From Thermoplasmata archaeon (GTDB taxonomy: Archaea; Thermoplasmatota; E2; JACPAO01; JAHFTW01): a DNA stretch of 64,000 nt. Below are positions 17,303-27,181 of the stretch, piece by piece; position 1 is the first letter of the stretch, and every line of letters starts with the position of its first letter. Below the pieces are notes generated by a model. That model searched no databases. It was not told the DNA's origin and saw only the letters and a list, made by a program, of their open reading frames with translations. Where the stretch lies: contig JAHFTW010000001.1 in the NCBI GenBank assembly GCA_023269235.1, positions 169,548 through 233,547 on the forward strand, given 5' to 3'. The position numbers and the translations under genes are program-made.

Positions 17303-19242
17303 GCCATCGCCTTCTCGATGGCGGCGCGCAGCCGCTCGGCAATCAGGGACCCGTCCGCCTTGCCCCGCAGCTCCGCCATGACGGGGCCCATGAGCGGGCC
17401 CTGCGCGGCGAGGCCTTTCTCGCGCACGAAGGAGAGACGGCCGGCGACGACGCGGGCGCAGACGGCGTCCACGGCGGCGGCGTCGGATGAGCCGGCGCCG
17501 GCCTTCGCCGTGGCGGCATCGAGGGAGAGGACAGGCTCGGCGTCGAGGACGACAAGAATCGCCTCAACCGCCTCCTTCGCGAAGCGGCCGGCCTTCACGG
17601 CGGCGGCGACCTCCGGGAGGCGCGGCTCGACGCGGTCCGGATGCTTCAGCGCCGGGAGGAGCTGCAGCAGCATGCGCGCGGCGAGGCTGGCGTCGGCCCC
17701 GGCGGAGACCAGCCCGGTGAACGCGTGGTCGAGGCCGTCGCCGACGAGCTGCTTGGCGATGTCTTGGCTGACCTTGTGCCGGGCGACCAACTGGGCCATT
17801 TTCTCCTCCGGCTTGGCCGGGAGCGACTGGAGCACATGACGCCAGCGTTCGCCCGTCACCCGGATGGGCGGGACGTCGGTCTCCGGGTACATGCGGGCAG
17901 CGCCGGGCATCGGGCGCGTGAAGCGCGTGGAGTCGTCGGGCTGCGCGGCGCGGACCTCCTTGAGGGCGGGGCCGACGGCCTGCTTGGCGCGCGCGGCAAC
18001 GGCGGCGAGGGCGCGGCGGGCCGTGGCTGGCACCTCGACGCAGAGCGCGAAGGCATCATCCTGGCCGCAGGCGAGCGCCTTCCGGACGGCGGTGACCTCG
18101 GCGTCGGTGATGCCGTAGGCCGGCAGTTCGTCGCTGTGGAGGATGCCCTTGACGCCGGCGGCGGTCTTGGCGTGGTCCGCGAGCTCGCGGCCAAGGCGCG
18201 GGGCGTCCTTGCTGGCGCCCTTCAGGAGGCCGGCGAACTTGGGAAGCTTGACGCCCAGGACGACGGTGCCCTTCGGCGCCGCCTGGATGGACTTGGCCTG
18301 CGTGTGCGCGAACGCGGCGGTGACGTCCGTGGAGGGGCCGGCGACGCCGTCGGCGCCGCGGGCGACGAGCGTGGTGCGGACGTGGTGCATCCAGAGCTGG
18401 CGGCGGCACTCGGCCTCGATGACGCGGGCGACGGCGCGCAGGTCTTGGCAGCCCTTGATCTCGACGCGCTCCCCGACGGCGACGCTGACGTTGAGGTCCT
18501 GCCGGATGGTGCCGAGGCCGCGCTTGACGCGCCCCGTCGCGCGCAGAAGGGCGCCGATGCGGGCGGCCGTGCGCTGCGCGTGGGCCGGGTCCCGAATGTC
18601 GGGCGCGGTCGCCACCTCGATGAGAGGGATGCCGAGCCGGTCGAGCGTGTAGGTGACGACGCCGTCCTTCGACTGCTCATCGAGCTTGCGCGCGGAGTCC
18701 TCTTCGACGGCGATGGTCCACACGCCGACGTCCCCGCCCTCGACCTCGAAGGCGCCGCCGGTGGCGACGAGGGCGGTGCGCTGGAAGCCGCCCGTGTTGC
18801 TGCCGTCGATGACGGTCTTGCGCATGACGTGGACCTCCTCGACAGGGCGCGCCTTGGCCAGCCCCGCGAGCGTGAGCGTGACGTCGAGGGCGTCCTGGCT
18901 CATCGCGAGCGGCGGCTCCTCGTCGAGCTCCACGAGGCTGGTCAGCCCCGCGATGGCGAGGTAGCGAAAGCGCAGGCCTTTCGCGGCCTCGGCGCGGGCG
19001 GCGTCGTCCACCTCGCCGCTCTCGCCTCCGGTGGCGCGCAGGCGGCGCTCGACCGCGCCGATGGTCAGCGGGCCGACCTCGTCGGGCTCCACGACGCGGC
19101 TCGGGACGAGCGAGAAGAGCTTCCGGGTGTCGAGCTGCTGGTGGATCTCCAGGCCGCAGCGGAACCCGATCGCGGCCCAGTCGAGCTTGGGCTCGTTGAA
19201 CCAGCGCAGGGCGTCCGGGCCGGTCAGGGGCGCCGTGCTCAC
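17299..19242 (-). CDS. gatE: Glutamyl-tRNA(Gln) amidotransferase subunit E (GTG start)
   Basis: RCGLEIHQQLDTRKLFSLVPS, HVMRKTVIDGSNTGGFQRTALVATGG, MYPETDVPPIRV; GTGA overlap with gatD. Confidence 0.93.
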   Translation of the reverse strand: MSTAPLTGPDALRWFNEPKLDWAAIGFRCGLEIHQQLDTRKLFSLVPSRVVEPDEVGPLTIGAVERRLRATGGESGEVDDAARAEAAKGLRFRYLAIAGLTSLVELDEEPPLAMSQDALDVTLTLAGLAKARPVEEVHVMRKTVIDGSNTGGFQRTALVATGGAFEVEGGDVGVWTIAVEEDSARKLDEQSKDGVVTYTLDRLGIPLIEVATAPDIRDPAHAQRTAARIGALLRATGRVKRGLGTIRQDLNVSVAVGERVEIKGCQDLRAVARVIEAECRRQLWMHHVRTTLVARGADGVAGPSTDVTAAFAHTQAKSIQAAPKGTVVLGVKLPKFAGLLKGASKDAPRLGRELADHAKTAAGVKGILHSDELPAYGITDAEVTAVRKALACGQDDAFALCVEVPATARRALAAVAARAKQAVGPALKEVRAAQPDDSTRFTRPMPGAARMYPETDVPPIRVTGERWRHVLQSLPAKPEEKMAQLVARHKVSQDIAKQLVGDGLDHAFTGLVSAGADASLAARMLLQLLPALKHPDRVEPRLPEVAAAVKAGRFAKEAVEAILVVLDAEPVLSLDAATAKAGAGSSDAAAVDAVCARVVAGRLSFVREKGLAAQGPLMGPVMAELRGKADGSLIAERLRAAIEKAMA

Positions 19243-20516
19243 GCCTTGGCCTCCAGGACGCCGAAGGCGCGCAGGTCGGTGGGCGCGTCCATCTCCCCGG
19301 CGAGCGGGGTGAGGAAGAGGCGGCGCACTTCGTCGCGGTCCGAGGTGTGGCCCAGGATCCACATGAGCTTGATGTAGGCGACCTCGGGCAGCATGTCGAA
19401 GGCGGGCAGGACGCCCATCTGCAGCAGGTCGCGGCCTGTCGAGTAGACGTTCATGTTGACGGCGCCGTTGATGCACTGGCTCGCCATAACGACGTGCGCG
19501 CCCCGTGCGATGACCTTCTGGACGCCGGGGAGGACGCGATGGGCGACGTGGCCAAGGCCGGTGCCGACGAGGACCGTGGCCTTGCGCACGACGTCCTCGA
19601 CGTGGTCCGGCCACAGGCCGGGGTAGGAGAGAATCATGCTGACCTCCTCGTCCCAGACGGCGTCGCAGCGCGTCTTGCCCTTCGTCGCCGCGCGGTGCGG
19701 CTGGTCCCACACGACCTGGTCGCCGCGCACGTGGCCGAGGGGCGGGACGTTGACGGACTGGAAGGCGTCGCGGCGGCTCGTGTGCATCTTGCGGACGCGG
19801 GTGGCACGGTGGATGGCGCAGGCGTCGTCCGACGAGCTCGCGTGCATGACGACGACCACCTCGCCGCAGTCGCTGGTGGCGGCCACACGGGCGGCGGCGA
19901 GCAGGTTCTGGCTGGCGTCCGAGCTGGGGCGGTCGCTGCTGCGCTGGCTGCCGACGAGGACGACGGGGCCGGAGAGATCCTGGAGGGCGAAGGCGAGCGC
20001 TGCCGCCGTGTAGCTGAGCGTGTCGGTGCCGTGCGGGATGACGACGCCCTTGGCGCCGTTGTTGAGGTGCCACGCGGCGCGCTCGGCGATCTTGGTCCAA
20101 TGCTCGGGCTGCATGTCCTCGCTGAACATGTTGAGCAGGACCTCGGCGCGGATGTTGCAGAACCCGAACAAATCCGGCGCGGCGGCGGCGAGCTCCTCGG
20201 GGCGCGTCGCGGGGGTGACGCCGCCGGTGCGGTAGTCCACGAAGCTCGCGATGGTGCCGCCGGTGCCGAGGATGGCGATGGTGGGCTTTCTGGGGTCCGT
20301 CGGCGGTTGCGGGAGTCGGCGCTCGACGGGCTTGGCCGTCTCCACCACCTCGACCTTGGCGCCGCCGGCGGCGAGGCCGACGTTGTAGCCGTTGTCGAGC
20401 TTGAGGGTGAGGATGTCGGCGCCGCTGAACGAGTGGCGCGGCATGAGGACGCCCTCGAAGCGGGCGCCGTCGTGCGTCGTCAGTCGGATGCGGTCGCCGG
20501 GCGCGGCCTCGCTCAC
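19239..20516 (-). CDS. gatD: Glutamyl-tRNA(Gln) amidotransferase subunit D (asparaginase-like)
   Basis: PTIAILGTGGTIASFVDYRTGGVTPA; VIPHGTDTLSYTAAAL. Confidence 0.93.
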   Translation of the reverse strand: MSEAAPGDRIRLTTHDGARFEGVLMPRHSFSGADILTLKLDNGYNVGLAAGGAKVEVVETAKPVERRLPQPPTDPRKPTIAILGTGGTIASFVDYRTGGVTPATRPEELAAAAPDLFGFCNIRAEVLLNMFSEDMQPEHWTKIAERAAWHLNNGAKGVVIPHGTDTLSYTAAALAFALQDLSGPVVLVGSQRSSDRPSSDASQNLLAAARVAATSDCGEVVVVMHASSSDDACAIHRATRVRKMHTSRRDAFQSVNVPPLGHVRGDQVVWDQPHRAATKGKTRCDAVWDEEVSMILSYPGLWPDHVEDVVRKATVLVGTGLGHVAHRVLPGVQKVIARGAHVVMASQCINGAVNMNVYSTGRDLLQMGVLPAFDMLPEVAYIKLMWILGHTSDRDEVRRLFLTPLAGEMDAPTDLRAFGVLEAKA

Positions 20517-20562
20517 AGGAAGGGGGACGGTTTGGGAGCCTTAAAGGGGGCGGCGGGCGGCC

Positions 20563-20964
20563 TTACGGCTTCAGGCCCTTCACGAGGTTGAGGAGGCTGC
20601 CGTCGAGCTGGTCGGATTTCTCGATCTTGTAGTCGTACGCGACCTGCACCGTCTTGGCGGTGGCGTACACGACGGCGGTCTTGGCGTCCTTGATCTCGTA
20701 GTCGAAGTCCCACGACTTGCCGCCGATGCGGGCGGTCCACATCTTGACGACCGGCTTCGAGCCCATCTTGATGGGCGCCTTGTAATCAATGGCGGCCATG
20801 GCGAGGATGAAGGGGAAGTCGCGCTCCGACTTGCTGCCGGCGACCTCGGTGAAGAAGCGCATGCGGCAGTGCTCGAGGTAGGTGAGGTAGAGGGCGTTGT
20901 TGACGTGGCCGAGGCCGTCCACGTCGTTGAAGCGCACCTCCATCGCGACCGAGTAGGCGGGCAC
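20563..20964 (-). CDS. Acyl-CoA thioesterase, 4HBT family (GTG start)
   Basis: MEVRFNDVDGLGHVNNALYLTYLEHCRMRFF; paralogous to the product of 3998-4402. Confidence 0.8.
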   Translation of the reverse strand: MPAYSVAMEVRFNDVDGLGHVNNALYLTYLEHCRMRFFTEVAGSKSERDFPFILAMAAIDYKAPIKMGSKPVVKMWTARIGGKSWDFDYEIKDAKTAVVYATAKTVQVAYDYKIEKSDQLDGSLLNLVKGLKP

Positions 20965-21449
20965 TAACGGGCCCCCTTGGCGGCTGGCGCGGCGGCGGGG
21001 CGAGGCGGCGCGGCGAGGGCGGTCTGGACCTGCATGGCGAGCTCGTTGAGGTCCTCGGACGACGGCCGGGGCCGGGTCGCGAAGAGGGCGTGGATGGGCC
21101 CGCCTCCGTCGGAGGGCATGCGGGGCACGAGGTGGAGGTGAAGGTGCGGGACCTCCTGGCCGGCGTCGGGACCGTTGTGGATGGCGAGGAGGGCGTCGTC
21201 GGAGTTGACGAGGCCGCACAGGACGGGCCCGAGCTTGCGGGCGGCCAGCATCAGGGCAGCTGCGTCCTCGGGGGAGGCGTCCTCCAGTTTCGCGGCGTGG
21301 CGCTTCGGGACGACCAGGGCGTGGCCCGGCCTCAGCGGGTTGATGTCTAGGAACGCGAAGACCCGCTCGTCCTCGTACAGCTCGGCGCTCGGGAGCTCCC
21401 GCGCCGCGATGCGGCAGAACAGGCAGGCCACGCCGTCCAACTGGGGCAC
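20964..21449 (-). CDS. HIT family protein
   Basis: CLFCRIAARELPSAELYED...HALVVPKRH...PHLHLHLVPR (HxHxH motif). Confidence 0.9.
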   Translation of the reverse strand: MPQLDGVACLFCRIAARELPSAELYEDERVFAFLDINPLRPGHALVVPKRHAAKLEDASPEDAAALMLAARKLGPVLCGLVNSDDALLAIHNGPDAGQEVPHLHLHLVPRMPSDGGGPIHALFATRPRPSSEDLNELAMQVQTALAAPPRPAAAPAAKGAR

Positions 21450-21455
21450 CGGTTC

Positions 21456-23180
21456 TTAGCGATGCCCGTTGGGTACCGGCCCCGGTGCCCGCCCCTTGGC
21501 GACGTAGGGTCCGAGGTCCGAGTAGCCCCGGGCGCGGTAGTAGGGTTTCACGCCAGGACCCGCGATGACCAGGAGGCGCCCCAGGCCCCATTCCACGAAC
21601 GCGATGCGCTCGGCCTCGGCGAGCAGGCGCGAGCCGAACCCTTGGTGTTGGAAGGAGCCGGCCGCCTCGGGGTCGTCCGAAATGGCGCGGGCGGTGCCGA
21701 AGACCTTCAGTTCGCGGACGAAGGCCGCCCCGTCCGGGTCCTGGGCCTCCGGGCGGTGGGCGAGCGGGCTGACGCGGCGCAGGCGCAGGAACCCCAGCAT
21801 GGCGTCGGCGACGGGGTCCTCGAACGCCAGGAAGCATTCGGTCCCGCCGCCCGCCTCGTAGTCGCGACGGACGAGGATGGCCCGCGTGGGGTCCACGGCC
21901 ACGCCGGCCGCCTCGCGGTGGCCGGCTTCGCGGCAGCGCACGCAGCGGCACGGGGGAAGGCCCAGGCGGGCCATCTCGGCCTGCGCGAACTGGCGCAGGT
22001 TGCTGTTCTGCACGCCCGCCTCGACGTGCGTGGTCGGGATGTCGCGGTCCACGCGCTGGATGCGGCACCACTCCGGGACCTGGGCCTTGATGCGCGCGAC
22101 AACAGACGCCGCGGCGGCTGTGTCGTAGGGGTGGTACTCGCCGCGCTCCCACTGCCGCTTCAGCAACGTCTCGCCTTCTTGGACGACGAGCGTCGGGTAG
22201 ATCTTCAGCATGTCCGGCCGGTAGGCTGCGTCCGAGAACAGGCCGGCTCCGTCGGCAACGTCGGCGGCGGGGTCAGGGTCGAGATGGCCGGGTCCGGTAG
22301 GTCCAGCGCGCGGCCGGGGAAGCCCGGGCATGAGGTGCGCACAGACCTTGAAGCCGGCGTCACGGGCGACCTGGAGCGAACGACGGGACTCCGCAAGCGT
22401 GTGGCCGCGGTGCGTCGCCAGGAGGACGGACTCGTCGAGGGTTTGCAGCCCGACCTCGACGCGGGTCGCGCCGAGGCGGAGCATCTGGTCGATGTGGGGC
22501 TCAAGGCACCAGTCCGGCTTCGTCTCGATGGTGAGCCCGACCAGGCGGCAGGCGGCGGTCTCGTTGGCGCGTTGGAGCTCGGCAAGGCGGCGCGAACGTT
22601 TCGCCGCAGGGAGGAGGGCCCACGAGGCCTCGCGGTCCCACGACCCGTCGCCGGGCCCCGCGTTCAGGCCCGCCGTGATGCCGGCGATGAACCAGTCCTG
22701 GTACGCCAATTCGCGCGCCGGGAACGTGCCGCCTTGGACGACGACATCCACCTTCTCGATGCTGTGGCCGTTGCGGGCAAGCTGCGTCAAACGGCTGCGG
22801 ACGATGCGGTACGGGTCGTAGGCGAACTCGATGGCGCGCATCGTGCTCGGCTCGAACCCCGTGTAGCTCTGCGGCACGCCCACGTCCGGGCCGCCGGGGC
22901 AGAACGTGCACTTGCCGTGCGGGCACGCCGCCGGGCTCGACATCACCGCGACGACGGCGACGCCGCTGCGGCTCCGGACCGGTTTCGTGCGCCACAGCGG
23001 CAACAACCGCCGGCTCTCCTCGGGCCCCATCGCCTCCGCCAGGTCCGCGTCCGAGGGCAGCGCGATGCCCAGCTCCCGGGCGACGCGGTGCTTGAGCTGC
23101 TGCCACGCCTCCTTCGTCGTCGCCCCCTCGGCGGCCACCAGCTCGCGCAGGCGCGCGGCCGCAGGCTGGAGGGGCTCCAT
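21456..23180 (-). CDS. elp3: Archaeal Elp3 (radical SAM plus GNAT, tRNA U34 modification)
   Basis: CPHGKCTFCPGGPDVGVPQSYTG, VVQGGTFPA, ETKPDWC, RVEVGLQTLDESVL, C-terminal acetyltransferase; ATG at 23180 preferred. Confidence 0.9.
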   Translation of the reverse strand: MEPLQPAAARLRELVAAEGATTKEAWQQLKHRVARELGIALPSDADLAEAMGPEESRRLLPLWRTKPVRSRSGVAVVAVMSSPAACPHGKCTFCPGGPDVGVPQSYTGFEPSTMRAIEFAYDPYRIVRSRLTQLARNGHSIEKVDVVVQGGTFPARELAYQDWFIAGITAGLNAGPGDGSWDREASWALLPAAKRSRRLAELQRANETAACRLVGLTIETKPDWCLEPHIDQMLRLGATRVEVGLQTLDESVLLATHRGHTLAESRRSLQVARDAGFKVCAHLMPGLPRPRAGPTGPGHLDPDPAADVADGAGLFSDAAYRPDMLKIYPTLVVQEGETLLKRQWERGEYHPYDTAAAASVVARIKAQVPEWCRIQRVDRDIPTTHVEAGVQNSNLRQFAQAEMARLGLPPCRCVRCREAGHREAAGVAVDPTRAILVRRDYEAGGGTECFLAFEDPVADAMLGFLRLRRVSPLAHRPEAQDPDGAAFVRELKVFGTARAISDDPEAAGSFQHQGFGSRLLAEAERIAFVEWGLGRLLVIAGPGVKPYYRARGYSDLGPYVAKGRAPGPVPNGHR

Positions 23181-23206
23181 GCGGCGTCCACCGGGTCCCG
23201 GGACTT

Positions 23207-24673
23207 CTAGTTGCGCCAGGTGCTGGGCAGGAACACCAGCAGGCCCGCGAAGATCTCGAGACGCCCGAGCCACATGAGCGCCGTCAGGACGCTCTGCGCG
23301 GGAAGATGGAGGTGGGCATAGCCGTCCACGGCCGCGAGAGGCCCGAACCCGAACGCGACGTTGCCGAGCGCCGCGACGGCGCCCGAGGCGGCGTCGGCGA
23401 GCGACAGCGTCGGCTCTAGCACCGCGAGCAGGCCCGTGCCAAGAATCCACGCGGTGACGAACGTGAAGAAGAACGCGATGATGGCGAGGACCGACTCTTC
23501 GGGGACGACGCGGCCGCCGATGCGCAGCGGGATGACGGCCTTCGGATGGAGGAGGCGGCGCAGCTCCCGCCCGATGCTCTTGAGGAGCGCCAGGGCGCGG
23601 TAGGAGGTGAGGCCGCCCGAGGGGGAGGCGACCATGCCGCCGGTGACGGCGCTGAGGACAAGCACGAGGCCCGCCGCCGCGGGGAGCGCGGGCGTCGAGG
23701 GCCCGCCAGCGCCGGTCGCCACGCCCACCGCGGCCGCGATGGCGCGCATCGGGTCGTCGTTCCACGTGAGGGCGCCGACCGCGACGACTGCGGCCACCAG
23801 GGTCGCGACGAAGAAGCGCACCTCCGGGTTGGCGCCGAGGGTCTTGAGGGCGTGGCGGCGCGCGAGCAGGATGGCCACGGGCAGGTTGAGGGCGCCTGCG
23901 ATCATCATCGCGGCGCGCAGGCCGGCGAGGACCGGGTCGTCGGGGAAGAGGACCGCGCCGTGCAGGGTGAAGGCGCCGTTGCCGTACGCCGCGAAGGTCT
24001 GCGTCAGCGACTCCAGCAGCCCCTCAACTCCGTTGAGGCCGTGGCGCCACGACAAGGCGAGGTCGAGCAAGGTCGCGAAGGCGAGCGTGACGACGATGTA
24101 CACGCCGCCCACCGACTGGGCCACCTCGGCGAGGCGCCACCGGGCGCGGGCGGGGCCCATCCACTGCAGGCCGCCGTGCGTGAGGCGCGCCAGGAGCGAG
24201 ATGGAGAGGACCGTGACCGCGAGGCCGCCTAGCCATTGCAGGAGCGAGCGCCAGAGTAGGGCCGAGCGGGGCACCGCGTCCACATGGGCGAGGGCCGTGA
24301 TGCCGGTCCCCGTGAGGCCGCTCATCGCCTCGAAGAGGGAGGGCACGGGGCCGAGAAGGCGCAGGAGAAGGAACGGGGTCGCGGCGATGATGGCGGCGGC
24401 GAGCCATCCGAGGGCGACGCCGATGTAGCCTTCGCGGTCCGAAAACTCCGCGCTGACGCCGCCCGCGACGACGCGCAGCGGGAGCCAAAGGGCCGCGGCG
24501 AGGGCCGCGCACAGGCCGAAGGCGAGGAAGGTGGAGGGCAGGTCGAAGGCGCCCAGGACGTGGCGGTTCCACGGGTCGAGCGCGAGGCTGGCCGCCATGG
24601 GCACGAGAAGCGCGAGCCCGGTGAGGCGCACGGCGGTGCCGACGGCGTGGGCGACGCGCACGACGCGGATCAC
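23207..24673 (-). CDS. trkH: TrkH family potassium transporter
   Basis: Polytopic; FEAMSGLTGTGIT pore motif; FAAYGNGAFT; adjacent TrkA. Confidence 0.88.
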   Translation of the reverse strand: MIRVVRVAHAVGTAVRLTGLALLVPMAASLALDPWNRHVLGAFDLPSTFLAFGLCAALAAALWLPLRVVAGGVSAEFSDREGYIGVALGWLAAAIIAATPFLLLRLLGPVPSLFEAMSGLTGTGITALAHVDAVPRSALLWRSLLQWLGGLAVTVLSISLLARLTHGGLQWMGPARARWRLAEVAQSVGGVYIVVTLAFATLLDLALSWRHGLNGVEGLLESLTQTFAAYGNGAFTLHGAVLFPDDPVLAGLRAAMMIAGALNLPVAILLARRHALKTLGANPEVRFFVATLVAAVVAVGALTWNDDPMRAIAAAVGVATGAGGPSTPALPAAAGLVLVLSAVTGGMVASPSGGLTSYRALALLKSIGRELRRLLHPKAVIPLRIGGRVVPEESVLAIIAFFFTFVTAWILGTGLLAVLEPTLSLADAASGAVAALGNVAFGFGPLAAVDGYAHLHLPAQSVLTALMWLGRLEIFAGLLVFLPSTWRN

Positions 24674-26016
24674 GCGAAGAGGGCCTCCAAGGCCTCGGCG
24701 GACTCGTGCAGGCTGAAGGCGATCACGGTGTCGCCGGCCTCGACCGCGTCCTCGCCGCGCGGCAGGACGACCTGCTCGCCGCGCACGATGGCGGCCAGCA
24801 TCGAGGTGTCGGGGAGGTCGAGGGCGCGCACTTTCTGGCCGACGGCCTTGGCGCCGTCGCGCACGGTGAGGACCATGAGGCGCTCGCCGCCCGTGTTCTG
24901 CAGGGCGACCTCCTCGGCGCCGCCATGCACCTGCTTGAGGACCGCGCCCACGGTGGTAAGGCGGGGGGCCACGACGAGGTCGATGCCGAGGTTCTCGAGG
25001 ATGGGCTTCAGTTCGGGCTGGTTAATCATCGCGGCGGTGAGGTTGACGCCGAGTTCGCGCGCGATGAGGGCGCCAAGCACGTTGTACTCCTCGACCTTGG
25101 TGCACCCGACGAAGGCGTCGAAGGTGTCCACGTTCTCCTGGATGAGGACCTTGCGGTCGGTGACGTCGCCGGTGACGACGAGGGTGCGCTGCAGGTGCTC
25201 GCCGGCCTCGCGCGCCTTCACGGGATCCTTCTCCACCAGCACGACGTCGCGCTTCGACTGCTCAAGGAGGCGGGCGAGCTGGACGCCGATGCGGGTGGCG
25301 CCCGCGATCATGACGCGCCGGATCTCGCCCCGCGGGCGGACTTGGCGCGCCTTGCCGATGTAGGCCTCCACGTCCTTGAGGACGTCGAGCGAGGTGAGCG
25401 CCATGAGCATCCGGTCGCCGGCCTGCATGCGCAGGTGCGGGCGGGGGAGGAGAACCTCCTCGCCGCGGTAGATCGCGAAGAGGTGGAAGCCGGGCGGGGG
25501 CTCGACCTCGTCCAGGCGCTTGCCGACGACGAAGGCGGCCTCCGCGACGCGGCCCTCCGCGACGAAGACCTTGCCCTGCGCGAAGACGTCCGCCGCGACC
25601 AGGCTGGGTTGGTTCAAGATGCGCTTGATGCGGATGGCGGCCACCAGTTCGGGGCAGACCGCCGCGTCGATGCCGATGGACTTGTACTCGTCCGAGTCGG
25701 GGACGTTGAGGTAGTCGCTGGAGTGGATGCGGGCGACCGTGCGGGCGACGCCGCGGCTCTTGGCGATGGAGGCCGCGAGCATGTTCACCTCGTCGTCGCC
25801 GGTGAGGGCGAGGAAGAGCTGCGCCTCGCCGACGCGGGCCTCCTCCAGGACGCCGCGCGCGGCCAGGTTGCCCTGGATGGCGGTGACGTCAAGGTCCTGC
25901 AGCCGCTCGACGCGGTCGGTGCGGGGGTCCACGACCGTGACGGTGTGCCCCTCCTCGCGCAAGGCCCGGGCGACGTAATAGCCCACCTCGCCGGCACCTC
26001 CGACGATGACGTACAC
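24670..26016 (-). CDS. trkA: TrkA family potassium regulator (two RCK halves)
   Basis: MYVIVGGAGEVGYYVARALREEGHTVTVVD and IAGATRIGVQLARLLE...VVLVEKD. Confidence 0.92.
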   Translation of the reverse strand: MYVIVGGAGEVGYYVARALREEGHTVTVVDPRTDRVERLQDLDVTAIQGNLAARGVLEEARVGEAQLFLALTGDDEVNMLAASIAKSRGVARTVARIHSSDYLNVPDSDEYKSIGIDAAVCPELVAAIRIKRILNQPSLVAADVFAQGKVFVAEGRVAEAAFVVGKRLDEVEPPPGFHLFAIYRGEEVLLPRPHLRMQAGDRMLMALTSLDVLKDVEAYIGKARQVRPRGEIRRVMIAGATRIGVQLARLLEQSKRDVVLVEKDPVKAREAGEHLQRTLVVTGDVTDRKVLIQENVDTFDAFVGCTKVEEYNVLGALIARELGVNLTAAMINQPELKPILENLGIDLVVAPRLTTVGAVLKQVHGGAEEVALQNTGGERLMVLTVRDGAKAVGQKVRALDLPDTSMLAAIVRGEQVVLPRGEDAVEAGDTVIAFSLHESAEALEALFA

Positions 26017-26093
26017 GGGAGAAGCGACGAAGGGGCTCAGGTTAAGGAAATCGGTGGCGACCTCTACTTAAGCCAACGGGAGGAAGGGCGCCC

Positions 26094-27143
26094 CTACACG
26101 AAGGGGGTCTTGACGACCGTCGCAGGCTGGGGTTTGCCGCGCACCTCGACCTCGACGGCGTCCCCGACCGCAGCGCCACGAACGTAGCCCAGCGCGATGC
26201 TCTTGCCCGTCGTCGGGCTCTGGGTGCCGCTCGTGACCTGACCGATGCGCGCGCCGGAGCGCTGGATGGGATAGCCGTGGCGGGGGATGCCGGACTCCTG
26301 GACGAGGCCGACGAGCTTGTCGTGGTCGCCGGACTCCATCTGCTCGCGCAGACGGGACTTGCCGTGGAAGTCGCCGTTCCAGTCCATGACCCAGGCCAGG
26401 CCGGCCTCGATGGGCGTGCGGCCGCCCTCGAACTCGTTGCCGGCGAGGCAGTAGCCCTTCTCGAGCCGGAGGGTGTCGCGCGCGCCCAGGCCGATGGGCT
26501 GGAGGTTGGCGCTGGCGCCGACCTTCATGAGGTGCTCCCACACCGCTTTCGACTGCGCGGCCGGGAGGTACAGCTCGACGCCCTTCTCTCCCGTGTAGCC
26601 GGTGCCGGAGACCATGCACTCGACCCCCGCGATGCGCATCGTGACAAGATGGTGGAACTTGGGTGCTGCGTCCGGCGTCGCGGCGGCTAGGATCTCCTTC
26701 GCCTTGGGGCCCTGGAGGGCGAAGATGCTGGTGGAGCTGCTGACGTCCTCGACCTTGGCGCCTTCGCCGCGCAGGGCATCCCCGACGGCGACGTTGCGGC
26801 CCGCGTTCGGAATGACGTAGAAGCGGTCGTCGGCCACTTTGAAGTAGAACGCGTCGTCAAGGATGGTGCCGTCCGGGTTGAGGACGACGGTGTATTTGCC
26901 CTTCCCGAGCGGCACGACGTTCGGGTCCGACGGCGTGCGGCGGGCGAGCGCGGCGGCCGCGTTCGGGCCGGTGACCCAGAGGTTGGACATATGGCTGACA
27001 TCGAACAGGCCAGCGCCGGTGCGGACCGCGTGGTGCTCCGCCTTGATGCTGCCGTAGTGCACCGGCATGTCGTAGCCCGCGAACGGAACGAACGTCGCGC
27101 CGTGGGCGGCGTGCCAGTCGTAGAGGGCGGTGCGGAGGGACAT
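26094..27143 (-). CDS. gcvT: Glycine cleavage system T protein / aminomethyltransferase
   Basis: MSLRTALYDWHAAHGATFVPFAGYDMPVHY, GLFDVSHMSNLWVTG, GYTGEKGVELYLPA. Confidence 0.93.
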   Translation of the reverse strand: MSLRTALYDWHAAHGATFVPFAGYDMPVHYGSIKAEHHAVRTGAGLFDVSHMSNLWVTGPNAAAALARRTPSDPNVVPLGKGKYTVVLNPDGTILDDAFYFKVADDRFYVIPNAGRNVAVGDALRGEGAKVEDVSSSTSIFALQGPKAKEILAAATPDAAPKFHHLVTMRIAGVECMVSGTGYTGEKGVELYLPAAQSKAVWEHLMKVGASANLQPIGLGARDTLRLEKGYCLAGNEFEGGRTPIEAGLAWVMDWNGDFHGKSRLREQMESGDHDKLVGLVQESGIPRHGYPIQRSGARIGQVTSGTQSPTTGKSIALGYVRGAAVGDAVEVEVRGKPQPATVVKTPFV

Positions 27144-27181
27144 GGACGCGGCGACGCGAAGTCTCCTGATAATGGGCGCGG

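Noticed and set aside
17299-20100. 933-aa GatE ORF extending into gatD
   Set aside because: The region upstream of 19242 is out-of-frame gatD sequence; GTG at 19242 with GTGA overlap is the natural start.
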